This document shows, piece after piece, positions 18,372 through 26,923 of a DNA stretch of 64,000 nucleotides. Made by a program: the position numbers and the translations under genes. Each line of letters starts with the position of its first letter. Position 1 is the stretch's first letter. Location of the stretch: positions 248,001 to 312,000 of the forward strand of contig NZ_JAINZS010000001.1 in NCBI RefSeq assembly GCF_020166495.1, read 5' to 3'. The DNA is from Robertkochia aurantiaca. Its GTDB lineage: Bacteria > Bacteroidota > Bacteroidia > Flavobacteriales > Flavobacteriaceae. The notes under the pieces were generated by a model. It was not told where the DNA came from, made no database searches, and saw only the letters and a program-made list of their open reading frames with translations.

Positions 18372-18637
18372 ATCAACAGAATCCTGCTATAATGTATTTG
18401 AGAACATTATGCATGAGTGATCTGTAATTCGAAGTGTATTAAAGCCCAAAATCCATTCATGTCAGAATTCCTCCAAGAAGAATTCTGAGTATTCACAGAC
18501 TCTCCGAAGTCAATTTCCTGTTAAGTTATAGCTTTTTGAATTATACGGTGCAATGACCTTAATTTGCTATTTTAAATGTGGTTTTAACGTCTGATTTTCA
18601 GTAACTTTAATAGTCATCTGATCAAAAAATAATCATT
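18372..18637. other. Intergenic region with a hairpin and a promoter element
   Basis: 266 bp without a gene. A 9-bp perfect inverted repeat (TCAGAATTC at 18462-18470 and GAATTCTGA at 18480-18488) could form a hairpin but has no T-run after it. The sequence TTTTCAGTAACTTTAA at 18595-18610 is repeated exactly upstream of the next paralogue and is annotated separately. Confidence 0.5.
18595..18610 (+). promoter_or_regulatory. Shared promoter element of the first AraC-TPR gene
   Basis: TTTTCAGTAACTTTAA ends 27 nt before the ATG. The same 16 bases occur at 20740-20755, 26 nt before the ATG of the paralogue, while the surrounding intergenic DNA differs. TAACTTTA resembles TAnnTTTG, so this is probably the -7 region. 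Confidence 0.55.
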
Positions 18638-20599
18638 ATGGATACTGTTTCAGTTTCCATATCGTCAAACCCCATTATTGACAAACTCTCCAGGATTGTA
18701 ATTGAGAATTTGGATCGTGAAGATTTTGATGTACATACCTTCGCCCGATTATCGGGAATGTGCAGGTCAGGCTTATATCGAAAAATTAAGAAGTCTACCG
18801 GAAAATCGGTAACTGAATTTATACGGGATATCCGTTTGAAAAAGGCCCTTGAATATTTAAGAACCAGACAATTCACCGTCTGTGAGGTATCTTATATGGT
18901 AGGGTTTCACAGTCCGACATATTTTAATAAGTGCTTTAAAGACAAGTATGGTTTCACCCCGGGAGAAACTGTATTACATGAAATGGAGGTCGATGAACTA
19001 CTCTGTCACGAAGAAGTAAGCGCTCCTCATACAGTGACCATTCGATCAACTCCATGGGAACACCTATGGTGGTGGGTAGCTATCATCATTCTGCCTTTGG
19101 GAGCCTGGTATAACCTAAAAGCTCCGAATAAGTCATTACCGGTAAGCGAAGCGGTTTCGCAAAATATCAATAACCGGTCGATTGCGGTATTACCCATAAA
19201 GAACTGGACAGGGAATGAAAAGCTCGATTATATCTGTTATGGTGCAACCAATGCAATAATTTCTGAGTTGAGCCGAACCGGTTATTTTGAAAATATCTCT
19301 TCCATGCATAATGTTTTAAGCCTTAAAGATTCTGTTACCAGCAGTCGGGAAATTTCAGAAAAGCTTGGAGTAGCAAACATTCTTCAGGGAAGCCTGGAAC
19401 AATCAGGGAATAAACTGAAGTTTTCTGTTCAGTCAGTAATTCCTTCCACGGAAGAGATACAGTGGACCCACGATTATATCATCGATTGGGAGCCGGATGA
19501 AACTTTTGCCATGCAGAAACATATAGCTGAGGAGGTGATCAAATCGCTGGGAGCAAAAAAATATGCGCGAGATTTTTGGGTGCCTGAGCCCTATCTGCCT
19601 GAAACAACCTCCGCTAAGGCCTACGAGCTAAGAACCAGAGCCCTGTTTCAGGTTAGCAAATTTACAAAGCGCGGGTGGAAAAACGGGATAGCCTTATATG
19701 AAAAGGCCATAGAAGAAGATCCTGATTATTACCAGGCATATCGCGATCTGGCCTATGCCTGGAAATACGGAGGACTGATCTGGGCTTATTGCAAGCAAGA
19801 TGTCGCCTGGAGGAATTTAAAAAAATACCTGGCCAAGGCCATGACATATAATCCCGATAATGAAGAGTTCCTGATTCTATTAAAGGAGGGTTATTTTTAT
19901 TTTGAATTAAACTCTGATCCTGATCACAGAGACTATCCCCGTCTGAAGGAAATAAGGCTCGAAGATCATATAAACGATTTCGCCAAAAAAATGGGCCAGT
20001 ATCACAGGTCTATCGCGGTATTGGAAAGATCTTTGGAATTAGACCCTACCCTTTCGGCAAATAAAGCCTACCTGGCCATCAATTACCTCCTGTCAGGAGA
20101 GGAAGAAAAAGCAAGAAAATTAATCGATGAAAATTTTGAGTTTGGCAAAGATCAGATCGACTTTTTAAGAGAAGCTGCAAAGGTATATTTTTTGTTAGGT
20201 GATTACTCGAAAATGAGTCACGCAGTAGACACTTTCTACGCTACCTTCGAAGAACGTCCTCCTGCCATACAGTTCCTGAAGGCAATTAGCGCCGATAACA
20301 ACCGAAATCCTCTTGAAAGAGATCAGGTTATCGGTGCCTTGCGTCAAGCATATCTGGATAAAGAATCAGGTAGTCCGGCCTGGTTTTTGGCACTCTATTA
20401 TGCTCATAACAATAATATAACCGAAACCTTGGTATGGTTGCAACGATCTTACAAAGCGAGAGAGGTTGAAATGACCTGGCTGGCTCAGGAACCCTTACTT
20501 GAAATAGTCGGAAATCACCCGCGTTATATCGCATTACTTGACAGCATGAATTTCCCGAGAACCGCACGAAGATTCGTTTCTAATAATAATTCCCTTTAG
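18638..20599 (+). CDS. Membrane-anchored AraC-type regulator with TPR output, copy 1
   Basis: A 653-aa protein. Residues 10-112 are an AraC-type double HTH (LSGMCRSGLYRKIKKSTGKS; VCEVSYMVGFHSPTYFNKCF; KYGFTPGE), unusually at the N-terminus. Residues 142-160 are one membrane helix (EHLWWWVAIIILPLGAW). From 181 a SIAVLPIKNWTGNEKLDYI segment starts, of the kind found in CadC- and adenylate-cyclase-like sensor proteins. The rest (about 310-650) is helical with TPR-like repeats such as YEKAIEEDPDYYQAYRDLAY. Topology predicts cytoplasmic DNA binding and a periplasmic sensor, i.e. a one-component transmembrane regulator (inference). A paralogue follows 182 bp downstream with very similar sequence throughout. 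Ligand and target unknown. Confidence 0.82.
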   Translation: MDTVSVSISSNPIIDKLSRIVIENLDREDFDVHTFARLSGMCRSGLYRKIKKSTGKSVTEFIRDIRLKKALEYLRTRQFTVCEVSYMVGFHSPTYFNKCFKDKYGFTPGETVLHEMEVDELLCHEEVSAPHTVTIRSTPWEHLWWWVAIIILPLGAWYNLKAPNKSLPVSEAVSQNINNRSIAVLPIKNWTGNEKLDYICYGATNAIISELSRTGYFENISSMHNVLSLKDSVTSSREISEKLGVANILQGSLEQSGNKLKFSVQSVIPSTEEIQWTHDYIIDWEPDETFAMQKHIAEEVIKSLGAKKYARDFWVPEPYLPETTSAKAYELRTRALFQVSKFTKRGWKNGIALYEKAIEEDPDYYQAYRDLAYAWKYGGLIWAYCKQDVAWRNLKKYLAKAMTYNPDNEEFLILLKEGYFYFELNSDPDHRDYPRLKEIRLEDHINDFAKKMGQYHRSIAVLERSLELDPTLSANKAYLAINYLLSGEEEKARKLIDENFEFGKDQIDFLREAAKVYFLLGDYSKMSHAVDTFYATFEERPPAIQFLKAISADNNRNPLERDQVIGALRQAYLDKESGSPAWFLALYYAHNNNITETLVWLQRSYKAREVEMTWLAQEPLLEIVGNHPRYIALLDSMNFPRTARRFVSNNNSL

Positions 20600-20739
20600 T
20601 TAATAAATCTTGATCTGATCAGGTTGAATTTTGTGAGCTGCGTTTTAAAGAATTTTCAGCTATAATTCTAAAACAGGAACTCATCAAAACTATTGATTTA
20701 CAGTGTATTAGAAGCTTATCAGGGCCGATTTTAAGCAAA

Positions 20740-20755
20740 TTTTCAGTAACTTTAA
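20740..20755 (+). promoter_or_regulatory. Shared promoter element of the second AraC-TPR gene
   Basis: Exact copy of the 16-base TTTTCAGTAACTTTAA element found before copy 1, at nearly the same distance from the start codon. It implies that the pair was duplicated with its promoter and that each copy has its own transcription start. Confidence 0.55.
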
Positions 20756-20781
20756 GGTTCATCAATCAAAAATCTATCGCT

Positions 20782-22770
20782 ATGGGTAATCGGCCGGTTT
20801 CCATGCAATCTGATGTCTTAATAAAAACCCTTTCAAGAATTGTAAACGAGAATCTGGACAGGGAAGAATTTAACGTGGAAACTTTTGCCCAACTCTCAGG
20901 TATGTGTCGGTCTGAATTATACCGCAAAATAAAAAAGCATACCGGAAAATCTGTAACTGCGTTCGTGAGGGATATTCGCCTGAAGAAATCTCTTGAATAC
21001 CTTTCCCAGGGAAATCTGACCGCTTCTGAAGTTGCTTACAAAGTCGGATTCAGCAGTCCGACCTACTTTAACACTTGTTTTAAACAAAAATATGGCTTTA
21101 CCCCCGGAGAGGCTACCCACCACCCCAAAGAGGTAAAAGAAATTCTAAGGAAAAGTCCCTTAGAAAAAGGTAACAATTCCAGTCTGGCTATTTTGAGGCT
21201 GCCAGAAATAGTCATAGCGGTTATTTCAGCGCTTACCCTGGCATCGATTCTTTTACTTGTACACAAATACAGCTCAGAACAAAATCAGACCGACATCCCG
21301 GGTTCTGCCGTTTCTTCTGAGATAAACATGAATAAATCCATTGCGGTATTACCCCTGAAGAACTGGACCGGGGAAGAAGATCATGAATACATCGCATACG
21401 GGATCACCAATGCATTGATTACCGAACTAGTTCAAACAGGATACTTTGAAAGAGTCGCTCCCATCGGCTATGTCATGGCTTATAAAGATTCTCTGTTAGA
21501 TATCAGCCGAATAGCCAACAGTCTTAAGGTTGAAAATATTTTGCACGGTAGCGTTGAAAAGGCTGGTGATCAACTGAAATTTTCACTGGAATTCATACAC
21601 CCTGAATCGAACCATGTATTTTGGACAGATCAATTCATTATAGACTGGAAACCTGAAGAAACCTTCGAAATGCAAAATATCATCACTTCCAGTGTTCTTA
21701 TTGCTTTAAATCAAGATCAGGAATATCAACAATCCCCAATGTTTCCTGACGAAAGAAGAATCCCTGAAACCCCTTCTTCCAAGGCTTATGACTTAAGAGC
21801 CAGAGGCATCTATCAGACCACTAAGTTCACCAAAAGCGGATGGGAGAACGGGATACAACTACTTAAAAAGGCCGTAGAGGAAGATCCTGATTATTTACAA
21901 GCCTATCGAGATCTGGCCTATGCCTGGATGTATGGCGGATTTATATGGGCCTATGCCACTCAGGAAGAAAGTTGGTTGAATGCCAAAAAATATGCTTACG
22001 AGGCATTGTCCCTCAACCCTGATTTTACAGATATCCTGGTCCTTCTGAAAGAGGGTAGTTTTTATTTTGACCTGAAGGTTGATGCAATATCTGATGAATT
22101 CCCCGCTATGAATCAGATCAAACTGGAAAAATTTAATTTTGATGTAGCCTATAAACTGGGATATTTCGAGGATACAAAGAGAGCTCTTGAGAACTCTTTA
22201 AAGGTTAACCCTAATTTATCTACCAATTATGCCATCCTGGCCCTTACCTATTACCTTGAGGGAAATGATCAAACAGCCACCATGATACTTGATAACAATT
22301 ACGAACTTCATAAAGACGATATTAATTTTCTCAGGGAATCATCGAAAACCTATTATTATTTAGGCGCCTACGATAAAATGCAGATCGCGGTAGATGATTT
22401 TTACCAGACCTTCGTAGAAAGACCGTCTATTATTTTATGGTTAAAAGCCATACTATCAGACCGAAATGGTGATCATCTCGACGTTCGGAAGATAATAGAA
22501 GAACTTAGAACGCGCTTTGAAATGAAACAACCCGGAAGCCCGGGCTGGTTTCTCGCTTTATACTATGCTTATAAAGGTAACCGAGAGCTTACCATTGATT
22601 GGTTACAAAAATCGTATAAGAGAAGAGAGGTCGAAATGACATGGCTGGCACAAGAGCCTCAGCTTCGTTTCCTGAAAAATGATCCTGATTACAATGCGCT
22701 GCTCGACAGCATGAATTTTCCTGATTATGCCAGAAGACCTGAAACAATCAGGAAACCTGTCATAGACTGA
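20782..22770 (+). CDS. Membrane-anchored AraC-type regulator with TPR output, copy 2
   Basis: A 662-aa paralogue of the preceding gene with the same architecture: N-terminal AraC double HTH (10-112; LSGMCRSELYRKIKKHTGKS, KYGFTPGEATHH), one membrane helix (141-161; PEIVIAVISALTLASILLLV), SIAVLPLKNWTGEEDHEYIA from 186, then TPR-like helices (about 315-655). The most conserved stretches between copies are the HTH, the SIAVLP segment and the C-terminal REVEMTWLAQEP region; the juxtamembrane linker diverges. High HTH similarity suggests overlapping DNA targets, while the divergent linker and sensor could give different inputs (inference). The 3' neighbour is a small secreted protein on the same strand, a candidate target. 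Confidence 0.82.
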   Translation: MGNRPVSMQSDVLIKTLSRIVNENLDREEFNVETFAQLSGMCRSELYRKIKKHTGKSVTAFVRDIRLKKSLEYLSQGNLTASEVAYKVGFSSPTYFNTCFKQKYGFTPGEATHHPKEVKEILRKSPLEKGNNSSLAILRLPEIVIAVISALTLASILLLVHKYSSEQNQTDIPGSAVSSEINMNKSIAVLPLKNWTGEEDHEYIAYGITNALITELVQTGYFERVAPIGYVMAYKDSLLDISRIANSLKVENILHGSVEKAGDQLKFSLEFIHPESNHVFWTDQFIIDWKPEETFEMQNIITSSVLIALNQDQEYQQSPMFPDERRIPETPSSKAYDLRARGIYQTTKFTKSGWENGIQLLKKAVEEDPDYLQAYRDLAYAWMYGGFIWAYATQEESWLNAKKYAYEALSLNPDFTDILVLLKEGSFYFDLKVDAISDEFPAMNQIKLEKFNFDVAYKLGYFEDTKRALENSLKVNPNLSTNYAILALTYYLEGNDQTATMILDNNYELHKDDINFLRESSKTYYYLGAYDKMQIAVDDFYQTFVERPSIILWLKAILSDRNGDHLDVRKIIEELRTRFEMKQPGSPGWFLALYYAYKGNRELTIDWLQKSYKRREVEMTWLAQEPQLRFLKNDPDYNALLDSMNFPDYARRPETIRKPVID

Positions 22771-22990
22771 GATTATTTTTTAGTTGAAGGCAGAGTATGC
22801 GCTGAGCTTGTAAATAGGCTATACTTCATAAGTACTTTTTCACAAAAGCAACATAATTTAAAGGTTTCAATAAAATCTTGAAGTCCTTAGTTTATGTCTG
22901 CAATGATAATCAACTTAATTGATATGCAGGCACTTACTTAATATCGCAACTTTGTTTCTCAATCATTTATTAATCAAAAAACCAATTATT

Positions 22991-23494
22991 ATGAAGACTT
23001 TAATGACAGCAGTTATCGCTTTCCTGTTAACAGGAGCGATCTATGCACAGGAAACGGCAGTAGAGCTGGAGGATGTAACCGTCTCAGCAATAAACGACCA
23101 ATTCCTTCGCCTTGTGAACGATGATTACACTCCTGAGGTAGCCAAGGAGGTTCAGCTACAGGCTGCCATGTACGACCTTTTCAGAAATGCCCAGTACAGG
23201 ATTTCGGCCAGGCCTTTGACATTTGCTGAGTTCACCTGTTCAAACGGAAGTATGTATACCAATTTTAACCATGACGGTAAAATTGTAAGCTGCAGGGAAC
23301 GTTACAAAGATGTTGTTCTTCCCTTATCAATTCGCGAAATGGTATTCGAAGATCATGACGGATGGAGCCTTGAAAAAAATCAGTACCAGAGCTTCTTTAA
23401 GAATGATGAACTGATTAAAAGGGAATATCAGGTTAGTCTGGTCAGAGGCAAGGAAAAGAAAACCATGACCATCGATCTCAAAAACGAACAGTAA
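22991..23494 (+). CDS. Small secreted protein of unknown function
   Basis: A 167-aa protein with a clear Sec signal peptide (MKTLMTAVIAFLLTGAIYAQ). The mature part begins with ETAVELEDVTVSAIND, followed by a YDLFRNAQYRIS segment and a C-terminal beta-rich half with two Cys residues (TCSNGSMYTNF and VSCRERYKD) that may form a disulfide. I do not recognise a family. The frame is open from 22919, but the ATG at 22991 is the only start giving a signal peptide. A possible -7 box (CAACTTTG, 22947-22954) precedes it. It directly follows the two AraC-TPR regulators and is followed by a terminator, so it is a monocistronic gene that may be controlled by them. Confidence 0.7.
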   Translation: MKTLMTAVIAFLLTGAIYAQETAVELEDVTVSAINDQFLRLVNDDYTPEVAKEVQLQAAMYDLFRNAQYRISARPLTFAEFTCSNGSMYTNFNHDGKIVSCRERYKDVVLPLSIREMVFEDHDGWSLEKNQYQSFFKNDELIKREYQVSLVRGKEKKTMTIDLKNEQ

Positions 23495-23528
23495 TGAACA
23501 GAACTCTTTTTATGTTACCTGTAAACAG

Positions 23529-23562
23529 ATCCGGGGAGCTTTTCAAATCTCCGGATTTTTTT
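23529..23562 (+). terminator. Intrinsic terminator after the small secreted protein gene
   Basis: ATCCGGGGAG pairs with CTCCGGAT (two bulged G) around a 10-nt loop and is followed by a run of seven T. It separates this gene from serC. Confidence 0.8.
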
Positions 23563-23746
23563 ATTTCTTAAAACTCAATAATTCTGTTAAAGATTTCATT
23601 TAATTCGATTGTCGTCGGTTTCTGATAAAAATCTGTCAATACCGGAACGGAAAACAGGGTGAAAATTATGAATTTCTTACACCGCTATTCCCATATTTAT
23701 TACCAAATTTGTAGATGAGAGTAAACACAAAACCGACCTCGATTTT

Positions 23747-24811
23747 ATGAAAAAACACAACTTTAGCGCAGGACCCTGCATTCTTCCGCAGGAGGTCTTT
23801 AAAAAAGCCTCTGAAGCCATCATCGATTTTAACGGATCAGGCTTGTCCCTGATAGAGATCTCACACCGCTCAAAAGATTTCGTAGCCGTCATGGAAGAAG
23901 CCATGGACCTTGCCATTGAGCTGCTCGGCCTGCAGGGAAAAGGTTACAAAGCCCTGTTTCTTCAGGGAGGCGCCAGCCAGCAATTCCTGAATGTCGCCTA
24001 TAATCTGCTGGAAAACAAAGCCGCTTACCTAAATACAGGAACCTGGTCATCAAAGGCCATTAAAGAGGCAAAATTATTTGGTGACATAGTAGAGGTGGCA
24101 AGCTCGAAAGACAAAAATTTCAATTATATCCCAAAGGGTTATTCCATACCCAAAGATGCCGATTATTTTCACTGCACCTCGAATAATACTATTTTCGGGA
24201 CACAGATCAAGGATTTTCCTGATACAGAAATCCCCATGATTTGCGATATGAGCTCAGACATTTTTTCAAGGGAACTTGATTTCAGTAAGTTTTCGCTGAT
24301 CTACGCCGGTGCTCAAAAGAATATGGGCCCTGCAGGTACTGTTCTTGTGGTGGTTAAAGAATCCATTCTCGGAAAAGTTAGCAGGACCATCCCATCCATG
24401 CTTGATTACCGGGTTCATATCGAAAAAGAGAGCATGTTCAACACCCCTCCGGTTTTCGCTGTCTACACCTCTATGTTGACCCTTCAATGGCTGAAAAACC
24501 TGGGAGGTATCGCTGCTATCGAAAAGAAGAACGATGAAAAAGCTTCTCTCATCTATAATGAAATAGACAGAAACCCTCTTTTCAAAGGTTTTGCTGCAAC
24601 AGAAGACCGTTCGGTCATGAACGCGACCTTCAACCTGACCGATGAAAGCCTTAAGCCGAAATTTGATACCATGGCTAAAGAAGCCGGTTTAAACGGAATT
24701 AATGGCCATAGAAGCGTAGGAGGCTATCGGGCTTCCATGTACAATGCCCTACCCCTGGAAAGTGTCGAGGCCTTGGTTTCGGTCATGCAGGAACTTGAAA
24801 AACAAGCATAA
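23747..24811 (+). CDS. serC: 3-phosphoserine/phosphohydroxythreonine transaminase
   Basis: A 354-aa PLP enzyme for the second step of serine biosynthesis, also used in pyridoxal phosphate synthesis. HNFSAGPCILPQEVF is the standard N-terminus, LFLQGGASQQF binds phosphate, and the PLP-binding Lys lies in IYAGAQKNMGPAGTV. The C-terminal substrate site is NGHRSVGGYRASMYNA. Length is normal. A possible -7 box (CAAATTTG) at 23704-23711 lies about 36 nt upstream of the ATG. serA follows after 26 nt on the same strand, so serine biosynthesis is one transcription unit ending in the terminator at 25818. Confidence 0.95.
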   Translation: MKKHNFSAGPCILPQEVFKKASEAIIDFNGSGLSLIEISHRSKDFVAVMEEAMDLAIELLGLQGKGYKALFLQGGASQQFLNVAYNLLENKAAYLNTGTWSSKAIKEAKLFGDIVEVASSKDKNFNYIPKGYSIPKDADYFHCTSNNTIFGTQIKDFPDTEIPMICDMSSDIFSRELDFSKFSLIYAGAQKNMGPAGTVLVVVKESILGKVSRTIPSMLDYRVHIEKESMFNTPPVFAVYTSMLTLQWLKNLGGIAAIEKKNDEKASLIYNEIDRNPLFKGFAATEDRSVMNATFNLTDESLKPKFDTMAKEAGLNGINGHRSVGGYRASMYNALPLESVEALVSVMQELEKQA

Positions 24812-24837
24812 ATCATAACATCAGAAATATTTTTTAC

Positions 24838-25791
24838 ATGAAAGTTTTAGCTAATGACGGAATTTCTGCCAGTGGAATAAAAGCGCTGGAAGATGCCGGA
24901 TTTGAAGTGATCACCACCAAGGTTGCCCAGGAGCAACTGGCCAATTATATCAATGAAAACAACGTAGACGCCCTGCTTGTTCGCAGTGCCACCAAAGTGA
25001 GAAAAGACCTGATAGATGCCTGTCCTGATCTGAAACTGATCGGTCGCGGCGGGGTCGGAATGGATAATATCGATGTGGAATATGCCAAAGAAAAGGGCCT
25101 GCATGTGATCAACACTCCCGCAGCTTCATCGGCTTCTGTGGCAGAGTTGGTGTTTGCCCACCTGTATGGCGGGGTACGCTATCTTTTTGATGCCAACCGA
25201 AATATGCCTCTTGAGGGAGAAAGCAAATTCGGACAGTTGAAGAAATCATATGCCGGCGGAACCGAATTACGCGGAAAAACCCTTGGTATTATTGGTATTG
25301 GCCGAATCGGTCAAGAAACAGCCAAGATCGCGATTGGTGTGGGAATGAAGGTGGTTGCCTATGATCCTTTTATAGAAAGCATCGACATCCCACTGCATTT
25401 CTTTGACGGAAGATCGATGACCTTCAAGATCGACACCATCAGTAAGGAAGATCTGCTGAAACAAGCTGATTTTATCAGTGTACACGTTCCTGCACAAAAA
25501 GATTACGTGATCGGTAAAAAGGAACTTGAAATCGCTAAAGAAGGTGTAGGTATCATCAATGCTGCCCGTGGCGGAGTAGTTGATGAGGAAGCCCTGCTTG
25601 AAGCCCTTGAAAAAGGAAAGGTCGGATTTGCAGGTCTGGATGTTTTTGAAAACGAGCCAAACCCGGCGATCAAGGTACTTATGAATAATAAGGTATCTCT
25701 TACTCCTCATATTGGTGCTGCCACCAAAGAGGCCCAGGATCGAATCGGACTGGAACTCGCCGACCAGATCGTTAGCCTGCTTAAAAAGTAA
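24838..25791 (+). CDS. serA: D-3-phosphoglycerate dehydrogenase
   Basis: A 317-aa NAD-dependent 2-hydroxyacid dehydrogenase for the first step of serine biosynthesis. The NAD-binding motif is LGIIGIGRIGQETA; the catalytic Arg is in INAARGGVVDE, Glu in FENEPNP and His in LTPHIGAAT. VGMDNIDVEYAKEKG is the substrate-domain signature. It lacks a C-terminal ACT domain, so it is the short form without classical serine-binding regulation. The assignment to SerA rather than another 2-hydroxyacid dehydrogenase rests on its position 26 nt after serC. A strong terminator follows 26 nt after the stop. Confidence 0.92.
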   Translation: MKVLANDGISASGIKALEDAGFEVITTKVAQEQLANYINENNVDALLVRSATKVRKDLIDACPDLKLIGRGGVGMDNIDVEYAKEKGLHVINTPAASSASVAELVFAHLYGGVRYLFDANRNMPLEGESKFGQLKKSYAGGTELRGKTLGIIGIGRIGQETAKIAIGVGMKVVAYDPFIESIDIPLHFFDGRSMTFKIDTISKEDLLKQADFISVHVPAQKDYVIGKKELEIAKEGVGIINAARGGVVDEEALLEALEKGKVGFAGLDVFENEPNPAIKVLMNNKVSLTPHIGAATKEAQDRIGLELADQIVSLLKK

Positions 25792-25817
25792 GTATTCCTT
25801 TATTTAAAAAGTTGGGA

Positions 25818-25845
25818 GGCCGTCGGTTTTAAGACGGCCTTTTTT
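25818..25845 (+). terminator. Intrinsic terminator of serC-serA
   Basis: Perfect 7-bp stem GGCCGTC / GACGGCC with an 8-nt loop, followed by TTTTTT. The 220 bp between it and the next gene contain no other clear element. Confidence 0.9.
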
Positions 25846-26066
25846 ATTGGCTAATCTTATCATTACCAGAAAATAGCCCTGATTTTGATCTATCTTTAAA
25901 TATCAGCCCACTGGTAATTACATCTATGCACACTACTCCATCTTAGCGCTTTCATCAACCACCTGTTGGCAGACTCTATTTTCATTGAAAATCAAGAGCT
26001 TATATGGCATTATTATTGATCCTCTTCCAAATGATTCGTATATTATAATAAACAGCAATTAATCAA

Positions 26067-26537
26067 ATGAAATACATACAAACAATAATCCTCTTACTGT
26101 TAGTCATCATCATAGGCTGTGATACACAGAAAAGCGCTGTGAATGCCGATTCTGCAGATCTGGCCATCAGTGAGAAAGAAAAAGAAATTTTCCGGAGCAA
26201 GGAGCAGGATACCGTCACTATTGCAAACGATAGTGTCGAGTATGAGATAACCATAATAGAGCCGGGGTTTTACGCCTGGTTAAACAGTATCGCACAACCC
26301 AGGGGTTATTATTCTAAGGAATTCATGGAAAACAGGAACGATGTCTATGTGACAAACTGGAATATCAGGGCAACCCAACCCACCATCTACAATACCGACC
26401 TGTACCTGTGGCCCATAAATTACGACCCGTCAATCGATTACGGATACGAGGTTAACTACCAGTTATACAATTACTTCCTGTATTTTCAACGTAAATACAA
26501 TCAACGCCTGGGGCCCTTTTTACCTAGAATTAATTGA
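26067..26537 (+). CDS. DUF6146-type lipoprotein
   Basis: A 156-aa protein with a lipoprotein signal (lipobox IIIGC, Cys16). The mature part contains the aromatic-rich segments IIEPGFYAWLNSIAQPRGYY, YLWPINYDPSIDYGYEVNYQ and LYNYFLYFQRKYNQRLGPFL. I assign it to DUF6146, a family I recall as restricted to Bacteroidota; function unknown. The many conserved Tyr and Trp residues suggest a compact extracytoplasmic fold. The next gene, DUF6787-type, starts 26 nt after the stop; this pair is, to my knowledge, often adjacent in Flavobacteriia and near serA. Confidence 0.75.
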   Translation: MKYIQTIILLLLVIIIGCDTQKSAVNADSADLAISEKEKEIFRSKEQDTVTIANDSVEYEITIIEPGFYAWLNSIAQPRGYYSKEFMENRNDVYVTNWNIRATQPTIYNTDLYLWPINYDPSIDYGYEVNYQLYNYFLYFQRKYNQRLGPFLPRIN

Positions 26538-26563
26538 TTATCTTTGCAGCGAAATTTGATCAG

Positions 26564-26872
26564 ATGAAAAAATTGAAAGCACGCTGGGGAGTTGAATCCA
26601 ACTTCCAATTAGTCATCATTTTTATCGTTTTTGCCATTACCGGATCAACTGCTGCGAAGTTCGCCACGCCCGTAACCGAATTATTCGGGCTGCATGCCGA
26701 CAGCGCTTCCCCATGGGTATACTGGCCGGTGCGTATTCTGGCTATTTTTCCACTTTACCAGATTCTTCTGGTGTTCTTCGGCTGGGTGTTCGGTCAATTT
26801 GCTTTCTTTTGGGATTTCGAAAAGAAAATGCTTTCCCGACTTGGCCTCGGATTCATTGTGAATAAAAAATAA
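26564..26872 (+). CDS. DUF6787-type small membrane protein
   Basis: A 102-aa protein with two hydrophobic segments (NFQLVIIFIVFAITGSTAAK and ILAIFPLYQILLVFFGWVFG) separated by a short extracytoplasmic loop. It begins with a basic MKKLKARWGVES and ends in a basic KKMLSRLGLGFIVNKK tail, so both ends are probably cytoplasmic. It matches DUF6787 as I know it; function unknown. ATG at 26564 is used; the frame extends to 26534 but that would overlap the upstream stop. TATCTTTG at 26539-26546 could be a -7 box, giving this gene its own promoter. Confidence 0.75.
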   Translation: MKKLKARWGVESNFQLVIIFIVFAITGSTAAKFATPVTELFGLHADSASPWVYWPVRILAIFPLYQILLVFFGWVFGQFAFFWDFEKKMLSRLGLGFIVNKK

Positions 26873-26891
26873 TTTGTTTTTTTTTAACATT

Positions 26892-26920
26892 TACAAACCG
26901 TTTAAATACATAGGTTTGTA
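26892..26920 (+). promoter_or_regulatory. Inverted repeat overlapping the promoter of the TonB-receptor operon
   Basis: Perfect 8-bp arms TACAAACC (26892-26899) and GGTTTGTA (26913-26920) are 13 nt apart. The second arm contains TAGGTTTG (26911-26918), a match to the TAnnTTTG -7 box, only five bases from the ATG at 26924, so the mRNA may be almost leaderless. A dimeric repressor, such as a metal sensor, bound here would block transcription; this is inferred from layout. Confidence 0.5.
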
Positions 26921-26923
26921 GTG

